Positions 40,377-51,266 of a stretch of DNA of 64,000 nucleotides are shown piece by piece. Within the stretch, counting starts at the first letter, position 1. Each line of letters begins with the position of its first letter. The notes under the pieces are model-generated. The model was given only the letters and a program-made list of their open reading frames with translations. It had not been told where the DNA came from and ran no database searches. Source of the DNA: Edwardiiplasma whartonense (lineage in GTDB: Bacteria; Bacillota_I; Bacilli_A; Mycoplasmatales; Mycoplasmataceae). The stretch is taken from NCBI RefSeq assembly GCF_023566315.1, contig NZ_JAKNSU010000003.1. One strand, 5' to 3'. A program made the translations under genes and the position numbers.

Positions 40377-41327
40377 ATGAAGATTTTAGCAATCGAGTCG
40401 AGTTGTGATGAGTTTTCTGTAGCGATTCTTGATGAGGATAAAATTTTGTGTAATGTCATTTCTTCACAAATTGATCAACACAAAGAGTATGGTGGTGTAG
40501 TTCCTGAATTAGCAGCTAGATTACATTTAGAAAATTGTGGGTGGGTGTTACAAGAAGCATTAGAGCAGAGTCAAGTTGATCTTGAAGAAATTGATCAAAT
40601 CGCTTATACTGATCATCCTGGTTTAATTGGATCATTAATTATTGGAAAAGTTGTTGCCCAAACCTTAGGACTTTATTTAAATAAACCAGTTCAAGGTTAT
40701 GACCATATTCAAGGTCACATTTTTGGTACTGCAATTAACCATGATTTTGTTTATCCTGTACTTGCAATGGTTGCAAGTGGGGGTCATACTCAAATTGAAT
40801 TGGTTAATTCGCCAAATGATTTTCAAATTATTGGATCAACTGAAGATGACGCAATTGGCGAATGTTATGACAAGGTCGCTAGAGTTATGGGGTTAAGTTA
40901 TCCAGGAGGTCCAGTTATTGACAAATTGGCCAAAACAGGCAATCCTGATGCTTATGACTTACCTTTAGCAAAAAATGATGCTACTTATGATTTTTCTTAT
41001 TCTGGTTTAAAAACAGCAATGATTAACTTGATTCATCGTTTGAACCAAAAAAATGAACCGTTGCCTTTAAATGATTTAGCAGCTTCTTTTCAAAAACAAG
41101 CGATGAAGATTATTGAAATTAAACTAGCAAGAGCGATTCAAACTTATCACCCTAAGACTTTAACAGTTGGGGGTGGAGTCAGTGCTAATACTTTGTTAAG
41201 AACAATCATTCAACAATTAGGAACAAAGTACCAATTAGAGCAAACAATCATTCCTGATTTAGCATATTGTACTGATAATGCGGCAATGATGGCTAAACTG
41301 GCGTATGAAAAACAAAAAGTTTCATAA
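40377..41327 (+). CDS. tsaD: tRNA N6-threonylcarbamoyltransferase TsaD
   Basis: Transfers threonylcarbamoyl to A37 of ANN-reading tRNAs, with partners TsaB and TsaE that are not in this window. It has 316 residues. The ASKHA-fold start ILAIESSCDEFSVAIL, the metal-binding HIQGH, the SGGHTQIELV loop and the VGGGVSANTLLR motif are all present. The ribosome-binding site AAAAAGGGG is strong. No TGA codons occur. Confidence 0.96.
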   Translation: MKILAIESSCDEFSVAILDEDKILCNVISSQIDQHKEYGGVVPELAARLHLENCGWVLQEALEQSQVDLEEIDQIAYTDHPGLIGSLIIGKVVAQTLGLYLNKPVQGYDHIQGHIFGTAINHDFVYPVLAMVASGGHTQIELVNSPNDFQIIGSTEDDAIGECYDKVARVMGLSYPGGPVIDKLAKTGNPDAYDLPLAKNDATYDFSYSGLKTAMINLIHRLNQKNEPLPLNDLAASFQKQAMKIIEIKLARAIQTYHPKTLTVGGGVSANTLLRTIIQQLGTKYQLEQTIIPDLAYCTDNAAMMAKLAYEKQKVS

Positions 41328-41378
41328 TAAGATAATCGTGTAAAATAAAATGTAGATAGTGTTAAAGGGTGTAAGATT

Positions 41379-42164
41379 ATGAGATCGTTTTTTAGTAGGT
41401 TAGCCATGCTTGATGAAGATAAATTGACCCCAAGAGAAGAACGTTTGGTAGAGTATGTCCAAGGCAATCTTCAACACATTGTGAAAAACGAAATGAAAAT
41501 TGAACGTTTAGCTCAAGAAGCTGGGACTGGATATAGTGCGATTTATGGTTTATTAACAAAGTTAAATTTACGTGGTTATCGTGATTTTATTATGGCGTTG
41601 AGTGATGATGCCATTAATATTGAAAATGACTTGGTTCAAAATGATGAACAAGTCACTAGTAATTTGATTAACTTAATTAAGCAAAACTATACGATTACTG
41701 ATCGCAAAGAAATTCACCAAACCTTAACTTTGATTCACGAATCAGAACGAGTGTTTTTGGTCGCTTGAGAACCTTCCTTGCTAGAAGTGGTGCAAGAGTT
41801 AGAAAACTTTTTAGTGCTTCATAGTCAAAACGTCTATTTTTTATTTAATCAATTTTCAATGATTGAAAACCGGATTCGCAACACAAAAAAAGGTGATTTA
41901 TTTATCTTTTATACTTTTTATAGTAATAATGATTTGTTAGTAAAACTGATTAAAAAAATTAAAACTAACCAAGCCAACATTGTGTTAATTTCATCAAGAT
42001 TAGCTGATCCTAATATTAGTAAATATGTTGATTCGATTCATACTTTAATTACAACTGCTAATCATTTGGAAAAAGAAAAGTTATATATTTCTAAAACCAT
42101 TCCTTTTTTATACTTCAACGATTTGTTAATTTATCACTATACTAATTCAAAACGTTATAAATAG
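41379..42164 (+). CDS. RpiR/MurR-family transcriptional regulator
   Basis: A 261-residue regulator with an N-terminal helix-turn-helix of the HTH_6 type (LTPREERLVEYVQGNLQHI, then LAQEAGTGYSAIYGLLTKLN) and a C-terminal SIS (sugar isomerase) domain (ERVFLVAWEPSLLEV..., KKGDLFIFYTFYSN, NIVLISSRLADPN), which binds phosphosugars. One TGA at 41766-41768 is Trp. A TAAAAT lies near 41341, and AAAGGG before the ATG. The target is probably a sugar or amino-sugar operon elsewhere. The next gene follows 11 bases later. Confidence 0.88.
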
Positions 42165-42175
42165 AAAGTCCTTTT

Positions 42176-43276
42176 ATGATTGAACTTAAAAAAAACATTG
42201 CCAAGTCACGAGCTTTAAATCGATTTATTCACAAACTTTATGTGGATAACAGTATTCCGTTTAAATACAATAATAAGTTTCAAAATACTTCGGTTGCGAA
42301 GATGAATAAACTGATGATCAAGTTTTTTCACCAACCAGAAATGGTTATTTCTAAGGAAAATAACATTATTCCCTTTCGGTTTTACACCACTGATCAAATG
42401 ATTTTAAATGGGGTGCAATATATTAGTGACCCAAATACCAATAAATGGGTTATTAGCACTCACGATTTTGGTCAAAATAAGTACTGATCATTGTTTTTTG
42501 CCAAACCTTTTATCGAACTTGGTTATAATGTTCTTTCTTTTGATTTTCGCAATCACGGCGATAATAAGGGTTTAGATCCAGTAACTTTGGGGACTTTAGA
42601 AACCATTGATTTAAAATCAGCAGTGGAATGACTTGTGGAAAATAAACACCCTGAATGCATCGGGTTGATGGGGGTAGGTCTAGGAAGTTATGTGATTAAT
42701 AATTTATTTATCGAAGATAACCAGTTATTTAAAAATGCCCAAGTTAAGTTTGCTGTGTGTGAATCAACTTATAATTCAGTAGAAAGTTTAATCATTAGTC
42801 AATGACGAAAATGACGTTATATTTATCGAGACTCGTTTGTGCGATGAACTGCTAAAAGAGTTAGAAAAATCATTGCTGCTGCAGAAAAAGAAGAGTTAGT
42901 TGATTTTAAAAATAATAATTTACTTGTAAAATTAAGGGAGAAAACAGAGTTAGACTATGTTCCGTTTTTCTATACCAATTCTTCAATCAACAACTTAGTA
43001 CCAGCTAAAGATTCATATGAATTAACCATTAGTCGGGGAGAATTTTTTGATCAAAAAGAAAACCTTGATAAAATCGTCATCTATGACTTTTCTCAATCCC
43101 GTTTAATTTTTAAAGATCACTTTAAGAAGAACTTGAGAGAAATTATTGACTTTGAAAATCAGGTTGTAGGAGATGATCAGAATAGTCAAAAAACCATTGA
43201 ACGGTTAGTCTTAACTGATGAAGATATTAAAAATAGTGGTGAAGAGAGCAATGAATTGACAACGTTTGCCAATTAA
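42176..43276 (+). CDS. Alpha/beta hydrolase fold protein lacking the nucleophile serine
   Basis: A 366-residue protein of the mollicute esterase/lipase-like alpha/beta hydrolase group. The opening strand and oxyanion loop (WVISTHDFGQNKYW), VLSFDFRNHGDN and the nucleophile-elbow region (IGLMGVGLGSYVINN) can all be seen. The elbow reads G-V-G-L-G, so the catalytic serine is glycine. The C-terminal part (VIYDFSQSRLIFKDHFKKNL) lacks the usual catalytic histidine at the start of the loop. Seven TGA codons are Trp. It may be a binding protein rather than an enzyme. It sits between the RpiR-like regulator and asnS. Confidence 0.8.
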
Positions 43277-43290
43277 GAAGGAGAGTATTG

Positions 43291-44658
43291 ATGGAAATTA
43301 AAGATTTATATCAAGATTTAAAAAATGAACAAATGGTGGAATTTATTGCTCGTGTTCGTTCGAATCGAGATGGAAAAAAAGTTTCGTTTTTAGTGTTAAG
43401 TGATGGTACAACAATTCATGATGTCCAAGTAGTTTATAAAGCTGATTTAAAAAATTATCATGATGTAAGTAGAGTTCGGGTAGGATCAATTTTAGCAGTT
43501 GAGGGAGTAATGGAACTGACCCCCACTAGAGACCAACCCTTTGAAATTAAGGCAACAAATATTGAAATTCTTGATGAGGCAATTCCTGACTATCCGTTAC
43601 AAAAAAAAGAACATTCTTTGGAATTTTTACGTGAAATTGCTCAACTAAGAGCTCGTACAAAAACTTTTAACGCTATTTTTAGAATCCGAAGTTTAGCTGC
43701 TTTTGCAATTCACAAGTTCTTTCAACAAGAAAACTTTGTTTATGTTAATACCCCGATTATTACTTCAAATGATGCTGAGGGTGCTGGTGAGGAGTTCGGG
43801 GTTGTGACTTATGATCAAAATCATAAACCTTTAATAACTGATTTCTTCAATAAGAAGGCTTCATTGACAGTTTCAGGACAATTGAATGCTGAAGCATTTG
43901 CTCAGGCATTTAAAAAGGTTTACACTTTTGGACCAACCTTCCGTGCTGAAAGTTCATTCACTTCTCGTCATGCTAGTGAGTTTTGAATGATTGAACCAGA
44001 GGTTGCTTTTAATGATTTATCAGCCAACATTGATTTAATTGAACGAATGCTGAAGTTTGTCTTTAATGATGTTTTAATCAACGGTTTGGCTGAGCTGACT
44101 TTTTTAGCAACAGTTAATGAACCAGGATTGGTGGAGAAAATTCAAACCTTATCGACAAGTAAGTATGTGATAAATACTTATGAAGAAGTGATTGAAATTT
44201 TAAGTCAAGCGGTTGCTGAAAAAAAGGTTAACTTTGAAAACAACAAGATTAGTTTTGGCTTGGATTTGGGAACTGAACACGAACGTTACTTGTGTGAAGT
44301 TGTGAACCAATGTCCTACTTTTGTAATTAATTACCCTAAAGAAATTAAGGCTTTCTATATGAAGTTAAATTCTGATCAAAAAACTGTTGGAGCAGTTGAT
44401 TTGCTTGTCCCAGGAATTGGTGAGTTAGTGGGTGGATCGCAACGAGAAGATGATTATGAGCAATTATTAAACAGGTGTGAAGCATTAAAGATTAATCCTA
44501 CTGATTTATCATGATATTTAGATTTACGTCGGTTTGGTTATTATAAATCATCAGGTTTTGGTTTAGGATTTGAACGCTTGGTTATGTATTTGACTGGGAC
44601 TAGTAACATTCGTGATGTTTTACCTTTCCCTCGAACACCAAAAAACTTATTGTTCTAG
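43291..44658 (+). CDS. asnS: Asparaginyl-tRNA synthetase
   Basis: Class II synthetase, 455 residues. The OB-fold anticodon-binding domain (VEFIARVRSNRDGKKVSFLV) is followed by motif 2 (FRAESSFTSRHASEFWMIEPE) and motif 3 (GFGLGFERLVMYLTG). Two TGA codons are Trp, one of them inside motif 2. ATG 43291 after AAGGAGAG is preferred over the preceding TTG. Because gatCAB is also in this window, Asn-tRNA may be made directly here, with GatCAB serving mainly Gln-tRNA. The cognate tRNA-Asn gene is at 62371. Confidence 0.96.
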
Positions 44659-44748
44659 TGTGTATTCAGAAAGTAACAGACCCAATTAAGGTCAATTAAT
44701 AGTGTAAAATTAACTTAAATATAATCTTTTAGAAAGCGGGATATTGTT

Positions 44749-45717
44749 ATGCTTATTTCTTTTGTTATTTCTACCACTCAAAAAGAGGATAACCGCGTAT
44801 TAAAAACGTTGACTTCGCTTGATCAACAAACTTCAATTGACTATGAAGTGATTTTGATTAACGATAATCCATCAATTTCTAAAGAGGAACACGATGCGCT
44901 AGGAGCGCTTTTTATCAAGAATAAACGTTTAGTTTTGGTTGATAATTCAAAACCCCAAAGCGATGCTTTTAACTGAAATTTAGGAGTAAGTTTAGCTCGA
45001 GGAACTTATGTCGTGTTTGTCAAAGAAGGCGATGTCTTGAATCCATCCACAGTAGAAACGATTAAAAAAGTAAGTCAAAAAGCAACTAATAAAGCTGTTG
45101 ATGTGATTCAATTTCAACGCAAGTTGATTGGGTTATACGAGGTGGAAAAGACCCCTTCAGTTTTAATTGAAGATTATCTTTATGATTTAAGCGAAAATAA
45201 AGAGGTTTTTGCTTATGTCGATGCCACAATTTATAATAAAGCTTTTCGCACCAGTTTGTTAATTGATGATGAAATTAAGTTCAAACCTCGAGTTCGTTAT
45301 GACGCTTTATTTTTATACGATGTTTTAGCCAAAAGTGATAGTTTCTATAATTTAGGAGCCAATCTCTTAACTAATACGGTTTCGATTCCTCGTTATTCAG
45401 TTTTTGATGTGACGAACCAATGACCTCACATTTTAAACAATTATCGGCGTATGGGAATTTATAAAACTATGAGAGATGAAATTACTTATGCGCAATTTTA
45501 TAATCTTTATGCTAACTTCTTGGGCTTGATTAAACGTTTTAAAAACAAAACTTTGTACAAAAAAGCGTTAATTTTTGTTAGAGACAAATACGAAGGACGA
45601 ATTGATTTATTTGTTCGCACCAACCCAATTTTTAAAGAAGCTAAGCATTCACAATTTAATGGTGACTTTGAAAATTTTAATAGTTTTATTAAAACAGAAC
45701 TTAAAAAAAATCGTTAA
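44749..45717 (+). CDS. Glycosyltransferase family 2 protein
   Basis: A 322-residue protein with the GT-A fold start MLISFVISTTQKEDNRVL and the donor-binding VILINDNPS. The segment FNWNLGVSLARGTYVVFVKEGD matches the usual N-x-G-x-x-A-x-G-x-Y-x-x-F-x-D-x-D/D pattern, but with KEGD where DxDD would be. Two TGA codons are Trp. TATAAT is at 44720-44725. The next gene (an RDD protein) follows 11 bases later. It probably adds sugars to a lipid or surface glycan; the substrate is unknown. Confidence 0.82.
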
Positions 45718-45728
45718 GATTATTAATA

Positions 45729-46604
45729 ATGAGTAATGAAATAAAGTCAACAAGTTATGAACTTTCTTGCGAAGTTAAACCAGAACAAAAGCCTTCTTTA
45801 TACCAGTTAGCCAACGTTTATCGGGTTTTTTTTGCTCGGGTTTTTGATATTGTTATTTCTGCGATTCCAGGATTTGTTTTAGTAGCGGTTCTAAAAGATC
45901 GGGTAGTTGGTAATTGAATTGGAGCAACAATTAATCTTAGTGTTGGGTTAGGGATGATGGTTTTGTACTTTGTGATTTTACCTACTGCTTTTCACGGTAA
46001 CACTTTTGGTAAACTAATTTTTAAAATTCGCTTAAAACATAAGGGAGAAAACCAAACAGTTCGTTTTTACATGCTTTTAGTGCGAGAAGCGTTTTTCATG
46101 TTGATTCCTTGAGTGGTGGCGTTAATTTTTTTTATTGTTGCTTTAGTAATAATTACTGTTCATTCTCCTGATAATCGTGACCAAGAAGGGAGTGCTAATT
46201 CTGGAGCTTATCTAATCTATCAGTTAGGGTATTTGTTCTATTTTCTTTGGTTCTTCTTTTTGTGTTTAACAATCAAGGTTCAACCCTTGCACCAAAGTGG
46301 TCTTGACATTAAGTTTAATTTATATGTGGTCAATAAAGAACCATTAAACCAAGTCCATCAAGAATATAAAAACACAACTTTAAAAAGAGATGATGCCCAC
46401 ATTGCTTTAAGTGAATTGCCTGCTAATTTTGATATGAAAACTTTAGCAGAATTAACCTCTTCACCCCAAAAAGAACATGAGAAAATTATTTCGTTAAGTG
46501 ATTTAGATCGACTTGATTCGGTTCAAACCCCTCACTTGAAGCAGAAAAAGTCTGTCAAATTAATTTACAATGACAAAGAGAATGAGAAAGAATGAGGAAA
46601 ATAG
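45729..46604 (+). CDS. RDD-family membrane protein
   Basis: A 291-residue protein. The first membrane segment carries the RDD-type start (YRVFFARVFDIVISAIPGFV), followed by further helices (VLYFVILPTAFHGNTFGKLI, MLIPWVVALIFFIVALVII, and AYLIYQLGYLFYFLWFFF) and a polar C-terminal tail of about 100 residues. Three TGA codons are Trp, including one at 46593-46595 just before the TAG stop. The function of RDD proteins is mostly unknown. It ends one base before the pcrA start codon, so the two are probably cotranscribed. Confidence 0.85.
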
Positions 46605-46605
46605 G

Positions 46606-48795
46606 ATGATTGATTTTAACCAAGAATTGGAGCACTTGAATTCTCACCAATTAGCAGCAGTGGTTTATAATGATGGACCGTTGCGAATAATTGCAGGAGC
46701 AGGTTCGGGGAAAACTCGGGTAATTACAATGAAGATTGCCTATTTGGTTAATAATCTTAACATTCCTAGTTGAAGAATTTTAGCTTTAACTTTTACAAAC
46801 AAAGCTGCTAAAGAAATGCGCGATCGGGTGGAAGTAATTTTGGGCAATGACCAAAGAATTAATCCTTTTATTGCAACATTTCACTCTTTTTGTTACCGAG
46901 TATTACGTGAAGATGGAGAAGTAATTGGGTTAAAGAATCCTTTTTCGATTATTGATACTGCTGATCAACGTACGCTAATTCGGAGAACTATTAAAGATTT
47001 GGGTATTGATCAAAAGAATTATCCTCGCGCAGAAAATGCTGCTTTAGAAATGATTGAAGCTTGAAAAACTAACTTTATGGATGCTGCTGAAGCACAAAAA
47101 ACTTCAGTTGATGAGCAAGAAAAAGATTTTAGTTTAGTCTACCAAGTTTATGAAAAGTATTTACAAGAAAATAATTATGTTGATTTTAATGATTTGCAAC
47201 TAAAGACGTATCAGCTATTTACCACTGATGAACAAACCAGACAAAAGTGAGCTGATCGGTTTGACCATGTTTTAGTTGATGAATTTCAAGATACTAATGA
47301 ATTACAATTTTCTCTAATCAAGATGCTAAGAAAAACTAATCCTGGCTTGACTGTGGTTGGCGATCCTGACCAAACCATTTATACATGACGGGGAGCTAGA
47401 GTAGAAATTATTTTAGACTTTGAAAAGAATTTTCCCAAAGCCAAGACGATTATTTTAGATCGTAACTACCGCTCTACTAAACAAATTTTAGATTTAGCCA
47501 ATGATTTTATTGATAATAATTTCAACCGAGAAAAAAAAGATATTTATACAGACGTCACGGGAGTAACAGTGACTGTTCATGAAGTAACCACACAAAATAG
47601 TGAAGCAGAATATGTTGCTAAAACAATTAAAAAACTGATGAAAGAAAAACAGTATGAATACAGTGATTTCTTTGTTTTATACCGGATGAATGCTTGGTCA
47701 AGAGAATTTGAACATGTTTTTGATAATAACCATCTTCCTTACCAGTTAATGGGGATTAAGTTTAGGGATCGTAAGGTGATTAAAGATGCGGTTGCTTATT
47801 TAAAGGCGGTGGCTTTGAACGATAATATCTCTGTAGAACGGATCCTACGCGCAACGCCAAAAATTGGTGAAGTAACGATTAGCAAGTTAATTAATTATGC
47901 AACAGTTAATGACATGTCAATCTTTACTTTGTTGACTGTTCATGATCAAGAAGCAGCACAAATTAGTAAACATTTAATCGGAATTAGTGACTTGTTAAGT
48001 AAAGGGCAAGCCAAATTTCAAGAAAATCTCCCTGTTGATGAATTGCTCCGCTTCTTATTAACTCAATCTGGATATGAATCAAGAGTGAAAACCTTGGCAA
48101 AAAATGACGAGGACATCGAAAATTTAAACGCTTTTTATGACCAATTAAAGCATTTTCATGACCAGTTTGATCCCCAATTCTATAACGAAGCAAACCAAAC
48201 ATTAGCGTTTTTACAAGAAGAAGCTTTGGGAAGTGATGATGAAAGCGGAGTAGCTAATAAAGTTACCTTACTGACGATTCACGCTGCTAAGGGTTTGGAA
48301 AATAAAGTTGTCTTTGTCACTGGAAATAGTAGTGGAATTTTCCCTTCTAATCGTACAATTGGTAATCCTGCTGCTTTAGAAGAAGAGCGTCGTGCGATGT
48401 ATGTGGGTATGACTCGTGCTAAAGAACGATTGTACTTAACTTATGTTAATGGTGAATATTCATATATTACCAATCGTTCTTTAGAACCTTCGCGTTTTAT
48501 TAAGGAATTAAATCCAGATTTATACGAACTTGAACAACCACTATCACTACCATTAACAAATGCTTATAGTCGCACTTTTAGTCAATCAGATAATAAAAGT
48601 CGCACCAACTCTCAAGTTGCAAATTCAAATTCTGATCTTTTAAAAGTGGGCGATGTAATCGAACATGTGATGTTTGGTCAAGGAGTGGTTGTTAAAATTG
48701 TGAATAACAACCAGTACCAAATTGCGTTTAATAATCCAAGCTACGGGATTAAAATTATCCCGATTAATTCTGTCGCAATTAAAAAGGTGGTTTAA
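46606..48795 (+). CDS. pcrA: ATP-dependent DNA helicase PcrA/UvrD
   Basis: SF1 helicase, 729 residues: P-loop GAGSGKTRVI at residues 31-40, Walker B VLVDEFQDTN, GDPDQTIYTWRGA (with a TGA-coded Trp), LDRNYRST, and the C-terminal motifs LLTIHAAKGLENKVVFV and MYVGMTRAKERLYL. The last 60 residues (VGDVIEHVMFGQGVVVKIVN) are the typical PcrA tail that contacts RNA polymerase. The ATG follows GAGG. It acts with UvrAB in repair and removes RecA and blocked polymerases. Confidence 0.95.
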
Positions 48796-48826
48796 AAAAT
48801 CATTTTAATTGCTAAATGCTATAATA

Positions 48827-48835
48827 AAATTAGTT
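48827..48835 (+). promoter_or_regulatory. Extended -10 promoter of ptsH
   Basis: TGCTATAAT forms an extended -10 element ending 22 bases before the ribosome-binding site of ptsH. No clear -35 is visible. Confidence 0.6.
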
Positions 48836-48857
48836 TAAAAGGAATGGAGATTTCAAA

Positions 48858-49127
48858 ATGGCACAAAAATTTAACGCAACAATTGTTGATAAAGTTGGTT
48901 TACACGCTCGTCCTGCTTCTCAACTAGCGAAGGAAGCCTCTAAATACGAAGCTGATATCAAAATCAGTGTTGATGGAAAAAATGGTAATTTAAAATCAAT
49001 CATGAACGTGATGGCTATGGCTATTAAAAGTGGTCAAGAAGTAGTGATTGAAGCTGATGGTCCTGATGAAGAACAAGCATTAGCAGGAATTAAAAAAGTA
49101 ATGACTGATACTGGGTTAATCGGTTAA
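48858..49127 (+). CDS. ptsH: Phosphocarrier protein HPr
   Basis: PTS phosphate carrier, 89 residues. The active-site histidine is His16 (VGLHARPASQ), and the regulatory serine is Ser47 (GNLKSIMNVM), the target of HprK encoded at 15988-16953. It is monocistronic with its own promoter and a terminator. Confidence 0.98.
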   Translation: MAQKFNATIVDKVGLHARPASQLAKEASKYEADIKISVDGKNGNLKSIMNVMAMAIKSGQEVVIEADGPDEEQALAGIKKVMTDTGLIG

Positions 49128-49140
49128 ACCTTACTGAGTA

Positions 49141-49166
49141 GAAAGCGCCTTTTAAAGGCCTTTTTT
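49141..49166 (+). terminator. Terminator after ptsH
   Basis: AAAGCGCCTTT / AAAGGCCTTT stem with a single mismatch and a T-run. Confidence 0.75.
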
Positions 49167-49230
49167 ATTCTCAAAATCAAGAAATAATCAAATAATGATA
49201 AAATAAGCAGGAAAGTTAGTTTTAAGTTAG

Positions 49231-49255
49231 CAAGGATCAATTTAAAATGTCCTTG
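49231..49255 (+). other. Small hairpin in the leader before the CPBP gene
   Basis: CAAGGA / TCCTTG with a 13-base loop, not followed by T's. It lies 50 bases before the start codon. It may be a leader structure; nothing more is seen in this 177-base gap except a possible TAAAAT at about 49200. Confidence 0.35.
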
Positions 49256-49304
49256 TAATTATTGAGTTTATTTTTGATTAAAACAAAAAGAGGGGGAGTG
49301 GATA

Positions 49305-50330
49305 ATGAAGTCATTTTTTAATACTGGGTTTAATAATTATCTCAAACCCTTTTTAGCAAAATTACAACTTCCTTTGCGCAAGGTTAATCAAGATTATTCT
49401 TATCGGTTTTATCTTTATTCTTGAAAAACTGAAGGAATGATTTTTTTAACCACTGCTTTGTTGATTCCGTTTCTCTTCTTATTTATTTTCCGTTTTGCTT
49501 TGAAAATGAGTACTGATGCTTCGGTTATCGGCAACAGTTATTTACAACTAATTTATTGAGCAATCACTTTAGTTTCATCAACAGTTGGTTTTTATCAGTT
49601 TTATCAACGTGATAAACAATTATTTTTAAGGTCAGGAACTTTTGTTTTTTATTGTTTTATTATAGTGCCAAACTTGATTTCGTTTGTCATAATCTTAATT
49701 GCCTCATTGGCAGGAGTTGATAATAATTCTCCTATTGCTCCGTTTTTAACAATCTGAACTCAAATTCTTGCTGAAGTACTTGTTTTATACTTGGCATTTC
49801 ATTACACTACTAATCTAAAAAACCGAATTCTAACTACTTTAAAAGAAAATTGGGTGATGGTTTTAATTGTTGTGATTATTAGTGCAGCAGTATTTTTTGG
49901 TTTAGTTCAGGGTGCTTATCAAGCAATTTTTAAAAATACCCCCTTGTCCCTTAATAACCAATCGAATAATCAGCAAGGTTTAGAAGATGGACTTGAAACT
50001 GGACGCCCTCTTGTCTACCGGATTTTTTATGCATTTTCTCTCTTTGTTTTGACGATTCTTGTGGCACCTTTATGTGAAGAAATTGCGACAAGAAACGCAT
50101 GGTTTGCAGGAGTTGGAAACAAAACCTTAGGTTTAATCACTACCGCGTTGTTTTTTGGGATTCTTCATACCCAAACTGGGGATGTTGAGCACATTTTAAA
50201 CTATGTTTTAGCTGGGTTAATTTTGGGGAGTATTTTTCTTATCAGTCGGGGAAATGTAACTTATAATTGGCTAACCCATGCCACTTATAATTTAATTGTC
50301 TTGATTGTGATGTTTAGTCAAAAGTTTTAG
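49305..50330 (+). CDS. CPBP-family intramembrane protease
   Basis: A 341-residue polytopic membrane protein. The C-terminal half is a CPBP/Abi domain: the EExxxR motif (PLCEEIATRNAW, about residues 258-263), FGILHTQ and the closing THATYNLIVLIV, which together carry the metalloprotease-like catalytic Glu and His residues. The N-terminal half has three to four extra hydrophobic helices. Three TGA codons are Trp. The ribosome-binding site is GAGGGGGAG. The substrate is unknown; rluD follows 8 bases later. Confidence 0.85.
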
Positions 50331-50338
50331 GAGTTATC

Positions 50339-51241
50339 ATGCAAGAATTTATTATTAAAGAAAACGATGCTAATCAGAGTGTCTTCAACTTTTTAAAGAA
50401 GGTTTATCAAACTACTCCCTTATCAGTAATCTATAAGTGGTTTAGAAAGAAAGAAATTAAGGTGAATAACCACCGGATTAATGACCAAAAACTCCAGTTG
50501 AAGGCGGGTGATGTGGTGGTTGTTTATGACACAAACCAACCCCTAAAAAGAACAGAGTTTAAGCAAGTAGATTATTCTTTATTAGAAGTGGTCTATAGTG
50601 ATGAAAATATTTTAGTGGTCAATAAACCATTTAATATTGAAGTTCATTCTGAGTTTAACTTATCTTTAGATGCAATGGTGCGAAGTTATTTAGTTGACCA
50701 TCACCAATACGATCCTGGTCAAGAACAAAGTTTTGTTGTTAGTCATGTCCACCGGTTGGATAAATTAACTGGTGGTTTAGTAATTTATGCTAAAAATAAA
50801 CCCGCCCTAACCCAGTTGTTAAGTGCTATTAAGACCACCATTGAAAAACAGTATGTTTTACATACTGCTCCAGGTTTTCAAGAGTTTTTAGATGCTCCTG
50901 GTTATGTTTATTATGACTCTGAAGCGCAAAAATCAGTTTTTAGTCCTAAAGAAAGTGATACCCGGATGAAACCGTGCCACACTCAGTTTAAATTAATTAG
51001 CCAAAATAAAGATTTTAGTGTCGTCGAAGCTAGTTTAAAAACGGGAAGAAAACACCAAATTCGGGCAACGCTTGCTTATTATGGTTTTCCAATTATTAAT
51101 GATTTTCGTTATCAAGGAAAGAAGATTAATAACCAAAGAATGATTTTTTTAAAGGCATACAAAATTATTTTTCACGGTTTAAATGAACCATTATTGTATT
51201 TAAATGAGAGAATAATAGAAATAGATCAAAACTTTAATTAA
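50339..51241 (+). CDS. RluD-family 23S rRNA pseudouridine synthase
   Basis: A 300-residue RluA/RluD-family enzyme with an N-terminal S4 RNA-binding domain (SVIYKWFRKKEIKVNNHRI) and the catalytic motif HRLDKLTGGLVIYAK, whose Asp forms the covalent intermediate. The C-terminal LKTGRKHQIRATLAYYGFPI is also diagnostic. It has no TGA codons. The exact target (RluC or RluD sites) cannot be told from the sequence. Confidence 0.92.
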   Translation: MQEFIIKENDANQSVFNFLKKVYQTTPLSVIYKWFRKKEIKVNNHRINDQKLQLKAGDVVVVYDTNQPLKRTEFKQVDYSLLEVVYSDENILVVNKPFNIEVHSEFNLSLDAMVRSYLVDHHQYDPGQEQSFVVSHVHRLDKLTGGLVIYAKNKPALTQLLSAIKTTIEKQYVLHTAPGFQEFLDAPGYVYYDSEAQKSVFSPKESDTRMKPCHTQFKLISQNKDFSVVEASLKTGRKHQIRATLAYYGFPIINDFRYQGKKINNQRMIFLKAYKIIFHGLNEPLLYLNERIIEIDQNFN

Positions 51242-51266
51242 GTGAAGTGTTAAAAAGGAGGGTGTG

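Noticed and set aside
49231..49255. A riboswitch upstream of the CPBP gene
   Set aside because: Only one short hairpin is present and no known aptamer motif.
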